Below, in pieces: positions 12,816 to 25,432 of a DNA stretch of 64,000 nucleotides. The stretch covers positions 62,001 through 126,000 of the forward strand of contig NW_002476571.1 in NCBI RefSeq assembly GCF_000189635.1, written 5' to 3'. The notes beneath the pieces were generated by a model. That model had not been told where the DNA came from, ran no database searches, and was given only the letters and a program-made list of their open reading frames with translations. Positions within the stretch are counted from its first letter, which is position 1; every line of letters begins with the position of its first letter. Source of the DNA: Tetrahymena thermophila SB210 (Eukaryota > Ciliophora > Oligohymenophorea > Hymenostomatida > Tetrahymenidae). The position numbers and the translations under genes are program-made.

Positions 12816-15800
12816 TCATTAATTTAAATTAATTTAATCTATACAATCTTATTCTTTAAGAATATCTTCTTTGTAATTGATATCTGGTGTTCCTATACAT
12901 TCTGTAGGTAAGTTATCAATTTGAGGACTATTTTCAAAGTTTTATTACAAATCTTTTTTCTCATGATTTTCTACTGTATTGAAAATACTTTGAAATTGAT
13001 TTACACTCAATCCAAAGTCATTTTAGGTATTTTGCTACTCATAGAATTTATCATTAACTATCAAGAGCTAAGAATTGTCTTTATTTTATACATGCTCTTA
13101 TTTAAATTTAGAATCCCTTAACTTAAATGCAAATTTACTTTTTTAATAGTTTTCTTCAGTATCTTTAACTCTTAGTGTAAAAGAACGATAGATAAACCCT
13201 TACAATCCATAAAATCTTATCAATATTTCTTCAGCATCTTATTACTAAGGAGTTCCTTAAAGAATAATTACTTTGCTTTGCATAATTAACTCTAACCAAT
13301 TAGGAAATTGCATGTTTTCTTTTGGTCCATATGGGTCGTATTCCATATTAAAGAATTTAATAATTGGAAAGCAAGTACCCCCAGGAGCATATTTAAAAGA
13401 TTCAACAGATTTTAATTAGCTTGGTTTTATATAGAGGGATTCTCCTTATGATGGAAACAGCGAAGAGGGAGGATTCAAATTTATACCTAGAGCATCTGCC
13501 TTCAGAACTAGCTTTACGAGGTATGGATTTATTCCTTTAGAAGTTATAAATTCAAAACTTTCTAATTTAGAGCTTAAAAGTTCAAGCTGCATTAAAACTG
13601 GAGCAATTTTATTTTAATTTATCAATATTTTTGGAAAGGCTATAATTTACCCATTTTTATCTAACTGATCTTCTGATACAATGTCCACAAATTATTTATA
13701 CCAGTCGTTTGATGAATATAAAAAGCAGTTCTATTTACCATAATATTTGATATACTCTGATACTAAATGACTCTTTTTATCTAGAGATATAAAATAGCGA
13801 GCTAATAAAAGTTTGATGCATTTGTAAAGACTGGATTATTTGTTATAAAGTTCTTCTTTATAAGCTTTGGCTTCAAGTTTCTTACCACTAATCTTAAATG
13901 TAACATTATATAGAAGCATATCTTAAATAACTTATTACATGTTGATCTTTCCTTCTTAGTTTAGGTATTACTTTTCTATTTTTGAATTTCTAAAGTTATT
14001 TTTACTTGCCATTATTTTATCTTTGAACTAGTTAGTTATATCATTTCTATCTGTATTAAAGGCAAAATTATTCTTTTAAATCGAATGGTTATTATCACCA
14101 TTATTTTTATTATTGGTAATTTCAATTTCTGAACTGTTTTATATCTTCAAAGCTTTTTTCTACAGTTTTTCTTCTTCTTTTTTTAGAGCATGATCATTTT
14201 CAATATCGCCAATTTTCAATGTGTTCAATCTAGCAATTTTACCTAGATTTATTTACTTTTTAATACCATTCTTCTCTTTGTATATAATTTGTATCAGATT
14301 TTCAATCATTTCTTTAGCTTGATTTAAATCCTATGAAATCAAAGGGATTTTTAAAATAAATTTTTAATTTACGACAGTATTTATTTTAGTATATCTATTT
14401 TTGTATTTAAAAAATGAATTATAAAATATATTTCTGTATTTATACAGGCCGAAAACTCCAATTATTGGTCCTAAAATTTATGATATCCATTACATTACTA
14501 ATAAAACTGGTAACTTGTTAATTTTAATCACAAAAGTATCTGAAATTTTTTAGTAGCCATCATCACCAACTAACTTAATAGTTACAGAAGTCTTAAATGA
14601 TGACTAAGGAGGAGTTCCATAAAACTTCTAACTTTCAGCATTATAAGAAATCCAATGAGATGCATCAAGAACCAGAAATTAATCTCCTTAAAGTATGTAA
14701 GCAATATAGGTAACTTAGCCTACATCAAATGATTAAAAAGTTGTTTAAACAAAATTGAAAAGAAATGATGTAAGAATTTCTATTTCACCATTTGAATAAT
14801 TTTGATTAAATTAATCTTAAAGAATATATTAAGGATTTAATTAAACAGGACTTTTTTCTTTTAAAAAAGGAATTTATGGAAGCAAAAGATCATATTGCAA
14901 ATCATAATTAATATCATCGGATATTATTAGTTAGGCTTAAATCTATCCATAGGAAAATCCTGGCATAGCGTAAAGTATAAGCTTGTTAGCAAGATAGCCA
15001 TTAACATTTTCAACTAAACCTGATATTTCAATTATATTTTTATCACTGTTTACTGTTAGATTAACTCCTATTTAATTTTGATAAATAAATTTCCCACTAA
15101 ATTTTGGGACTATGAGTTATACTGAAACTTTTTTAGCAACTGTTTGAATGTAGGTTAGCTTATCTGCAGGCTTTTAAGTGTAAATTAGGGATGTTTTGAA
15201 AAATAGGAAAATGGGAGAGTATTATATTGAGTTTAGTAAAGTTTTTTTGATCATTGTGCTAATACATTAGTTAAAACTTTCACTTAAATTAGGAAATATT
15301 GTAATTTCCTCCGTAGAAGTAAAGCTAAGATTAGGATTTACCACACTATTATTGTTTATGTAACCATGAGACAAAACATATTTAAAAATGTCTTCATTTT
15401 ATGTTTAAGAAGTAGGACAAGACGCGTTGTTGTAATTAAAATCTGTTTGGTATAGCGGATTCAGGGTCTTCAAAATAATTGTATTTACTAGAGGTTAGTT
15501 TATATTTTTTTCATCTATCGCTTCTTTTACCACTTGGATATTAATTGAATATGCTTCAGGATCATAGTTCATCCAAATAGGAATAAGATCGATTTATTGT
15601 TTTTGATAATGCCATATGCTATCAACAATCAAATCTAATGGTTAATAAAGAAAGATTATATCAAGTTAAATATTCATTCCAACAGTGAATACATCTTTTA
15701 TATCCATCTTTTAAAAGATGAAATCCTAAACAATCGATGAATATTCTAATACCTACTAAACTTCAACATGCATCTATACTGGACTGATTGTTGGCAAAGT

Positions 15801-17852
15801 AAGTACTCCAATATTGTTGTTGATGAAAATATACGAGTTATCTTAGAATGCACAAGTACTCATACCGTTTTAGTTTTCATAATTATACTCTGAAACTATG
15901 AAAGGGTGATTTATGTCAGAAATGTCAACCATGGTAACCATCCCCTGTTCAAGAGTAGAAACAAGTAGCAATTTTTCATTATTTAAAAATGTTATGTCAT
16001 TACTCCACCCAAGAATTTCAACTCTTGAAATAATATCTATTTAAGGCATTTTATCAAAACTAGCTATGAAAATTCCTTAAAGACCATCAACAAAAAATCC
16101 ATAGTTGGGAGATATTTTATATTTAAATACATTCTCAGCTCCTAAAGAATCAATATAATTTACTAATTAGATGTTGCTTAGACTTCTGATATCCAAAACA
16201 AAATAGCCATAACCTCTGCTTGCTCCTATCAAATACTTAAAATCGCCTGAAAACATAACTCCTGTGCAACTTCCTTTCATTTTGTTAGTAAATTTCCAAA
16301 CAGTTTTTATAGAGAATGATCCAATAGTAGCTATATCCATAAAAATAACTGAATTCCCTAGAGCACCAACCAGTAAGTTTACAATTTCATCATAATCTGC
16401 ATCAACTATATAGTTATCTGTATCATAAGCTACCATTTAAATTGCGTTAGCGCCAGATCCTAATGTTATGATATCGTTTGTTGCATAGACAGCGAATACA
16501 TTAACATTATCTATAACAGGAAGCACAATATATTGAAAGCCTCTTAAAAAGACAACAATATCAATATTAGCTAATGAATTAGGAGGCTTAAATTGTTTAA
16601 CTTTTAGGACCATATCTTCGGGTAGTGAGGCATCAAAGATCCACAAGCCATCATCATCAAACGAGCCATAGTACATTTTATTGGTGTCATCAATTACACA
16701 TCTCCAATAGAAGTATGTGCTGGACCAATCATAGGAAGTAACTAAGTGCTTGTTAAATAAATTTAAATATTAGTCACTTAAATTTGGAGTGGTCTTAGGA
16801 AATATTTATACACTTTAGCCATTTGCATAAAATAAATTAGACTCATCTTAAGAGAGTTTAATTGACTTACCTTGGTAAGCAACTTAAATAACCTCATATA
16901 AAACAGGTTTTGTTTTATCTGTAATATCTACTACATAAATACCCTATGAAAGAACACCTAAGAATAAGAAATTATTATCACCAGATAGACAAAGGGAGTA
17001 TGGAGAAGGAAGTGTAATATCTGTAGGCCACCAAGTGACAGTATAGGTCGCAGACTTATAAACTCCTCCTGAATTAGTTATTTGAGTGAAGTCTCCAATG
17101 CTAACTCCCTTTTTGTTATCAATATTAATAATATATTTTAAATCACTAGTGAGGTTGATCGCATATGATCCAAATGTGGCTCCTAGAAAAGCTCCGGCTA
17201 GAAAGAAAGAAACAGTGCCATCTTAGTTGTAGGTAATTTTGTAGATTGCTAATCCTTGAAATCCTTAACAAACAAATAACCATTAATCATCTTATGAAAG
17301 TAAACCACTTTAAATTTGAGAAGAGCGCCAAGTAACAGTCCCAGCAAAAGTAGGATTTTTCTTATTAGAGACATTGACAGCTCTGATCTATCCAGTTGAT
17401 TAGAAAATGAAAACAACAGTCTCTGCTTTATTGATTACCATATCTACATTGAGAATTTAGACTGAATCTTAAGCAATCTATTAAAATTAACTTCTACTAG
17501 TATAATCAAAGATAGTTAGCTTACTATTTAAAGGTAGAAAAACATATTTTGCATCTTAAGTAATAGTAAATCCTTCTAAGTACTCATCACTTCTAAGTGT
17601 GCTTATAACTTAGTAGCTTTTTTTAGGATCTAAGACTTTTACTCCTGAATTACCAGCTGCAACAAAGATAAGATTAGCTTATTAAGCGATTTTGATATTG
17701 TTATAAATATCTTAAGGTTCAGAAATAGGTATTATATAGTCATACTAAGATGAATAAACCCAAGTATTTGGAGATTAAACCTTTGATGTTGATATTGATA
17801 GGGAGTTAAAGTAAAAAACATAAATAAAAATAGAAAGAACTAAATTCTTCAT
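12816..17852 (-). CDS. LVIVD-type beta-propeller / cadherin-like membrane protein, copy 2
   Basis: A single frame of 5,037 bases (1,678 residues) from ATG at 17852 to TGA at 12818-12816, colinear with copy 1. It has the same signal peptide start (MKNLVLSIFIY), propeller units, beta-sandwich region, single membrane helix and cytoplasmic tail. The mature N-terminus differs: this copy reads VFYFNSLSISTSKVQ where copy 1 reads AISFSQILKAQ. The propeller is nearly identical to copy 1 around 17160-17450. The tail and cadherin-like region are clearly more diverged, mostly by substitution. Both copies are open throughout and look functional. The unit length is 5,890 bases, measured start to start. Confidence 0.85.
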
Positions 17853-19817
17853 AGTTTTTACTTAATTTTATATAAATAATCACTTATTAGTTTCTTTACA
17901 ACTTTTGATATAAATTTAAATTAAGTTTCCTCTTTTGTAAGAATAAACTAAGTTTTAATTGGTTCTGCTTTTAAATAACATAAAATTGTGATTGTTGAAT
18001 TCAAAATGAGGTTTATTTTAATAAATTAGAAAATATTTTTTTCATATGAGTTTTTTGAAGTTTAACAAACTTAATTTACAAAAATACTTATATAATTTAT
18101 AGACTGCTTTATTTATTTAAATTATAAATTAACTTACCTATTTTTTTAATAAAGCATTTTAATTTGAAAGTCAATAAATTTTATGATTTTAACAGATATA
18201 TAAATTAAAAATTATTAAATCGATGAAATTATTTATTTAAAAATCATAATTTTAATGATTTAAATTTTTTAAAACAAAAATCATATGTATTGTAAAAATT
18301 TTTCAATTTTTTTGTTAAATTGGTTCTCAAAAAAATTTTTACTCAATTTATATATCAAATAATTGATAAAAATATTTTCAAAATAATTTTTTTTCTATTT
18401 AAATAAATTACTTAAGACTTAATTCATTTTTAATTCTAACAGCTAATTTTTATTAATAAAATTTAAGTTTAAATTCTTCATTTATTTATAAATATCTTGA
18501 TAAGGTTTTAATATCTCTTTTAAGGGAACTTCCATATCTTCAATTTTTTTATATTGAATAAAATAAATTTTTTGTTCCTAAAGAAAATCAAAGTTTTATT
18601 ATTTTATTATTTTATATAAAATACTAGCAAATTCCTTTATTTAATTTAATTGGAATTAGAGGACAACTATTCTTATACCTATAATGTTCTCAGAACCTAT
18701 TTTTTTATTATATTAAAATATTTTTTCTATTCTTATAAAAGATGACTAATACCTAATTAAAAATTTATTATTTATCATTCGTATATCTTGAAACAAAGTT
18801 CTGTATTATTACAAATTTTTTTTCTAATCAATCAAATTTTTATTACTATTCACAAATTTTATTAAATCAACCTTTTTTTGATAAAAAATTAAAATGACTT
18901 GCTTTTATTAATTTTTTAATTTTTTGTTCATTATTAATTAATATAATTTATTAAAAAGGAACAAAAAAGTCATAATGATATTTTGAAGGTTAAGCAATTT
19001 TAATAAATAATTCAGTAATCTACTAAATTAATAGCAACTATGATAATACTAATAGTAGTTTAAATAATGTTTGATACAATAAAATAAAGTGTATTTTTTG
19101 CATGAAATAAATAGAACTGATGGTAAATTATATTTAAATTGGTATTTAAAATAAAAATTGCATGTAATTAAAAATAAAAAATTATATTATACAATTTCAA
19201 GTTTTATTTACTAAGCATACTTTTAATATATTTGTTTGCTAATTAAAAAAGTTAATAAAAATAATACCAATAATAAACTAAAAAAAGTATTTAATCACTA
19301 TTAATATCATAGTTTTAGAATTCCGTAATATTTTAAATACATTATTAAGAGTTTATTGAATAAATTATCTAACCCAAATAAAATAATAGAATCAAATATA
19401 TTCTTATTAAAATATTTCAAAAATTTATAGTTAGTAAATTAAAACTAATAAAAGCTAATTGAAATAACATATAATTCAGTTTCTGTTAGATAAAATGTAT
19501 TTATTTACAAAAATTTTTTTTATTATTTATATTTTGTTTGAAAGAGATTTAAAGTTTAATAAAAAATAATCTTGCTTGAAAATATATTTTAAGTATAAAA
19601 TTTACAGTTATTATCTTAAAATATTATGTGAAATTTTTCATTTTTTTCTGTATACTTTATATTCTCACAAAAAAATAAAGGTCCGATTATATTATCATCA
19701 AAAATTTTTATATATTTATAGAAAAATATAATTAACATCTTAGCAGTCTAAAAGATAGAGAGGGAGAGGATAAGGTTAATAAATGAGGATTCACCTTATT
19801 CAATTTAGCTGATTTAC
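17853..19817. other. AT-rich intergenic region, about 2 kb
   Basis: The first 150 bases above 17853 are the promoter-proximal part duplicated with copy 1. The rest is A/T-rich with no frame of protein-like composition on either strand. Confidence 0.55.
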
Positions 19818-21515
19818 TCAAAATTTTATAAACTCATCAGTTTCTTCAAGATACTCTACAGAAATAGTTTAATCAGACTGATAACTACCAAACCCAAATT
19901 AATAAGATGGACTTGTATCAAAACGCCCGGAATATTAAATCACATTCTTATATGATGGGTAATCTGAAATTTAAAAGAGTTATTTTTCTATATTTACTCT
20001 TATCTCCAAATACTATGGAATATTATCTTTCTTTATTTATTATCCTCTTATCAAATTGATATTATTAGAACTAATTGTGCTTATATATATAATAGTATTA
20101 GAGTAACTACCAATTTCATAATTAGCATAGCCATTTTTGATTAATCCAAATTTAAAATCTCCAGAATTTTTGTAAGTATGAATTTTCAAAAGAATAACAT
20201 ATGTTTTTTCTTTTTTCATTTAAATATCAAAATAAACTTATCCATAATTTGAAATGGTTACAGTTTCATTTTAAATTGTAGGTCTTGTTCCATAGTTTGA
20301 AGCAATAATAGCAAACTCTAATTTTTATTTATTTTTAATATTGACTAACATATTAAATAATGTTTAAAGATGCCATAAAACTGTATTTTGTTGTAAATAG
20401 GTTACTGCACAGAACACCTTGTCTTTTTAGCAATCTTTTTGGTAAATATTTTCGATTTACTTTATGACTTAAGTGAATTCTTCTGATTCCATTTTTTTAA
20501 TAGAATTTTTGAAATTTTAACCAGTGTATTTTTAATTGAAACTTATAAGTAAATTTTCTAGTTTTTGAATTAAATTATTTTTTTATTATTAATCATTTAC
20601 TTTATCAAATACATTTTATTCTTTAGCTTTTAATTAATTCAAGATATCTTATGCATCTGAAAAAACATCTGAATCAGTTTATTTTTCAAATAAACTCTTT
20701 TTATTTCTATATTCAATAATTTGATTTTGTTCGAATATCAATTGCTAAAGTTTGCTACTTTGGTTAATTTAATATAAAGTCTATTTAGCTATCAAAGAGT
20801 TATAGTCTGAAGTATCGTTTTCCTTTATAATCTTGTTATAGTTGGGTATTATCGATCTCAGATCTTCACTTTCGAAAAAATCAATATTTAATAAAAGTAA
20901 ATTAATAGCATTGCTAATTTCATGTGGTTATTAAAAGACTTTTTTCTCAAAAATTTCTGCCTACTTCCTTCTCTATTCTAGATATTGTAGATTTTAAACC
21001 TTAGTTTCTTCAATTTCATTTTAAAGTTAAGTAAACGATTAATCAGAATATGTTCCATTTTAGAAAATTTCATGGAGTTTTTCTCTCTAAAAGAATTTAT
21101 TATAGTTTTATATTTGTTACTCCAACTCATCGTATAGATCATTAAAAATATCTAAAGTTTTTTTCTATTGCTTTTCGATAGATACAATAATAGAGCTTTA
21201 GAGTTGCTTGAAATAGCTTGTAATTTTTTACTCCATTTCACTTCTACATTCAGATATATCATGATGTAAGTGGTCTATTAAATCAGGACTAATATTTTTT
21301 GGCCAATTTTAAATTGGCAATTTTTGATTATTTTCCTGAATTTCTTTAATATAAAGAAAGTCATTCACATTTTAAGAAAATCTACCTTTTAATAAGCACA
21401 AAGAGCACATAAATTTCTATGGTTAGTTAATCTCCATGCAAGCGTATTAAATTTATCTATTGTTGTGATATTTACAATAGCTTTCTTGAGATTCAATAAC
21501 AGATAACTGCTCCAT
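19818..21515 (-). CDS. B-box-like zinc / coiled-coil protein with SPRY-like C-terminus
   Basis: A single frame of 1,698 bases (565 residues), ATG at 21515, TGA at 19820-19818. Residues 14-40 hold C14, H17, C26, C37 and C40 (C-x2-H-x8-C-x10-C-x2-C), a B-box-like zinc site. Residues about 75-180 are a long charged coiled coil. Residues about 365-560 form a beta-rich domain containing QVYFDIQM, DFKFGLIKNG, QLFQISDYPSYKNV and YQFGFGSYQSDQTISVEYL. That order of B-box, coiled coil and beta-sandwich is TRIM-like without a RING. The C-terminal domain could be SPRY/PHR-like, but I cannot prove the fold. A paralogue with the same layout lies at 50606-52855. Ubiquitin-ligase or scaffold roles are only inferred. 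Confidence 0.75.
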
Positions 21516-22838
21516 TTTTTTTATAAATATATTTTTTATATCTTTTTTAATTTAATTAAATATTTCAAAATAAAGAAGATACTCTAAAGTATTAATAGTG
21601 AGCAAACCCAAATAAATATTATTTAGACAAAATAAAAAATTATAAAAGAGATATTTTTTAAAAAAAAGATATATTAAGTTAGGTTTCCAAGAAGAAGAGT
21701 TATGACGGTGTATTAATAAAAGAACATCTAGAAATTTATGTGGACAAAAATAAACCAAGAATATAATTTTTAGTATTAATAAAAGATTTATGAAAATCTT
21801 TTTTTTTGAGATAAAAGACTTTTATTTAAATATTAAGAATATTTTACAAAGATATAAACTTAATTTGAGAAATTAAAAGCAAAATAAACTTTCTAATTAA
21901 TTTTCTGATAATAAATAGGTATTAAAACATTGTTTTATATTAATTATCACTAAAAAAACAAAATATTTTTTATATTAAAGTAGATAAATAAGCTATAAAG
22001 AAGAATGGAGCAGAAAAAAAGAAAGGTTTATCGTAGAAGTAATATGAAAGTTTGAAAATCTTTTAAGAAAAATTAACAATTTAAAGTTTTTGTTTAGATT
22101 AAAAAATAAATATGTCTAAATAGCATAATTAATTGATAATCAAGATAAGAAATAGTGAATACACTAATTTTATAGTTAATTAGTTAATTTAAGACAAAGA
22201 AAATAAATTATTGCATTTAAGATTTTATAATATTTTATTTATTAAAATATTTTGTTATTTGAAAATAAAAGATGATGATATTAGTCAAATCAGTTAAGAA
22301 ATTTGTTTAAGGTTAGTTAATAAATATATTAAGATTTAAAGATATTTAGATTATGTTATTTAGAGTAACTTTTTAATCAATTTTAATTATTATTTTATTA
22401 AAATAATCAACTAGTTAATGACATCAAGATAATTTATTTATTTATTCTTAATTTAAATTATCTTGTCTGTCTATTTTTATTTTGTAGTTGACTTTGCCTT
22501 CTTGCTAATTTATTTTTTTATTTGATCGATTTACTAGAGACTTGATTAAGAGTTCTTTTCAAATTTTTGTGAGTAATTAATTTTGTTTAAGATTATGTTT
22601 TTTTTATAAATAAACTGTTCACCAAATTAAGCAAATACTTATCATTTTTACCAAATAACTCTATTATTTTTGTTAGTTATTATTAAATTTTAATGGTTCA
22701 GTAGGTAACTAACTAACTATTAAGGAGATTTTTGAAATGAGAAGTAATTAATTATTTTATTCTATATTATACAATATTCAGTAAAAGCAGATAAGTAAGC
22801 TCGCAAGAGATTTTTAGTTTCAGGATTAAAAAAAGTCT
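21516..22838. other. AT-rich intergenic region
   Basis: About 1.3 kb containing the B-box gene promoter and the arrestin-like gene 3' flank. There is no coding signal; short ATTAATTA and TTAGTTAGTTA runs are the only structure seen. Confidence 0.5.
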
Positions 22839-23834
22839 TCAATTAAATCTCCTATCATTTTTACCGATGATGAGTATTGGTACCTATCTTGAAGTGCTCA
22901 CTTCAGAGCAGAAGGCTCCATTATAAAGAAAGGTAAATTACAAGAAGTATCTGCATGAAAATGCTCCTCCGTTGTAACTAGGAAGTATTAGTTTGGGATC
23001 ATCAGGGATTTTAAAGTGGATTCCAACATTTTCTTTCACAGATTTTGGAGGAACTATTTGTATTAAATTTATATCAGAAATAGTCAACTTCTTTTGCTTG
23101 TTTTCTCTTCCACCTGATTCAGGTTTAATAAAATTTTGCTCACGAATTAGCTTAACGTTTACACTCTTTAAAGGCTTTGATCCTTTGTTTTCAAATGATA
23201 ACTGTATAGGAATAGTCTCTCCTGGATTAAATTCACTTCTTTTAATGAAAACCCTTTATTAATAAAGACCATAATTTCCATAGAAATTCTTTAAAACTTC
23301 ACTAAATGTATCGTTGATAGGCTGATTATTTGCAGCAGATCCTATTTTCATAATATTCAAACCCTCCATGTCTAAAATATTTTTATCTTTAATTTCAAGT
23401 TGGCTAACCATCATGTACATTAAGGTGAATTTTAATTTCTCTTCTTGGTCAGTAGTAATAGTTTCTCCGTTTCTAACTTAGCTGCTTTACATTCTTTCGT
23501 TTACCTTATCAAGATAGTAAGAAGGTTGCAAAACATTTGGCAGTTAGTAAGAGAATTAGAAATTATGACTTCCTCTGGTCAACTTCTTTTAAATTTAAAT
23601 CATTTGAGCTATTCTATCAATTACAGTGTATGGCTTTTAGATATTACCCTTATAGATCATTTACTCAGTAGCTTTGAATTTGATTGTAATTGCATCGCAG
23701 TAAGTATCTTAAGTTAAAACCAAAACAACATTAGCTTGAACAGTCTCTCCTGGAAGAAACTCTGCTTTATTGAAATAGAGTTTTAAATTTCCAATTGAAA
23801 CAGCGTTTTCGCTTTTAGTTGAATTTCCTCCCAT
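22839..23834 (-). CDS. Arrestin-like protein (N and C domains)
   Basis: A single frame of 996 bases (331 residues), ATG at 23834, TGA at 22841-22839. The N-domain opens LKLYFNKAEFLPGETVQANV and continues with ITIKFKATEQMIYKG, the usual first strands of alpha-arrestins. The C-domain opens FIKRSEFNPGETIPIQLSF and continues KPLKSVNVKLIREQNF and SYNGGAFSCRYFLQFTFLYN. The repeated F-x-P-G-E-T at the start of both halves is the clearest family mark. Proteins of this fold link membrane cargo to endocytic or ubiquitin machinery; the cargo here is unknown. The protein is compact, with no long PPxY-bearing tail. It could equally be a Vps26-like relative, but the two PGET motifs favour arrestin. Confidence 0.85.
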
Positions 23835-25432
23835 GTTTAGATTTATCGAGTGAGTAATATAATAAGTAAGTAAGTACCTTTTTCAATATGTTTTTTTGTT
23901 TAAAATGCCTACTTTATTTACTCTTCTATATATTTAGTTGACTTTTTAATAATTTTTTTAATTGTATTTTTAATTATCTATAGTATTTTAGCTTTATGAA
24001 TTTATTATTTTTTTTAATGTTTTTAAAGTCTATAGACTCTTTTATTAGATTATTTATACCGAAAGTGATCTTTTGATTGTGCTCCCTTTAATTTAAACAA
24101 TCAGTCAGTCACTCAATCAATCAAACTAATCCTGAAAATTGTTTGAGCTTTTGAGCACTTACTTATCCAATTAAATTTGATTAAAAATAAATAAATAAAT
24201 ATTTTTTTGTTATTTTGGAATTAATAATTTGCAAAGAATAAATAATTAGATGCTAAACATATAAAATAAAATAGTTGATTTCTATTTGAAATATTTTTGA
24301 TTGTAGAAATCAATTTTTAATCTTATGTAAAACTGGTGTTTTATCTATTTTACAACTCTATTTTAATTATGGTGTATTTTATATTTGATTAAATAGTTTT
24401 TTTCTTATTACTACTGAGTTCTATATTTTTTCTAATAAGCGCAGTTAATAAACTAAATTAATTATCCAAAAAATATTAAATAAATTAATTAATTTATTAT
24501 TTGAAAGGAATGTTAAAATGCAAACAAACAAAAAGAAAGAAAGAAGCCAAATTCTGATTTTGATTGAATTTTAATTTTTCTATTTCATTGTATTTAAAAT
24601 TTTACAAGAAATTATCGTATTCCTTTTATGGATTACTTTTCCAATCTAATTTTCCTTTCAAATATTGTGAATTTCATTTCACCCAATTAAAAATCAAAGA
24701 CTAGATTTTAAAAACATATTCTTGAAGTCAATGTCGTTCTGTATTATATTATCAATTTTTAATTAATAAAGAGATAGAGTGATCTATATTGATAATAGAA
24801 CTATTTCATTAAGTCTCCTTGCAAAACAAAACATATTCATTTAGACATTCTTATTAATTATTCTTATTAATTATTAAATTTAGATAATATTTTGACCTTT
24901 TTTATATTAATTACAATTTCATTAGAATCTTTTATATGCAAGTATTATTTTTTTATTTTTATATTTGTTCTATACTATTTATATCACTGATATAAAGTAT
25001 TTTTTTTGAACTTTTCAAATATATAAATTTATGAAATATTTATATCCTATATTTTTATAGTAATTATTTTTACTTTAGATGTTAATTTTCATGTTTAAGT
25101 GAGCAAACCCTCATTTTTTTTACTATTTTTATGTAAATTATCTAAAAATGACTGAATAAAATACTTAATTTTGGAATCAAAACTCAATTAACTATGTTTT
25201 CTTTTCATTTTTATTTTTTTTAATTCTTATGTATTGGCTACTTACATTAAAATATATTTAAATGGATTCATGTGTTAATTATGATATGTTAAAGGTATTC
25301 ACTTTACAGAAATTATTAATTAAGCTTAAATAATAGCACTTTACTACTAAGAAAGTCATAACTAATTTATTTTTATCGAAATTAATAAATTTTATAGAAC
25401 GAAAAATGACAAATATGCTTAATGCAAATTAA
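23835..25432. other. AT-rich intergenic region
   Basis: About 1.6 kb with the arrestin-like promoter at its left end. There are short tetranucleotide runs near 24105-24125 (CAGT/CAAT type) and 24187-24203 (AATA). No gene is supported. Confidence 0.5.
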
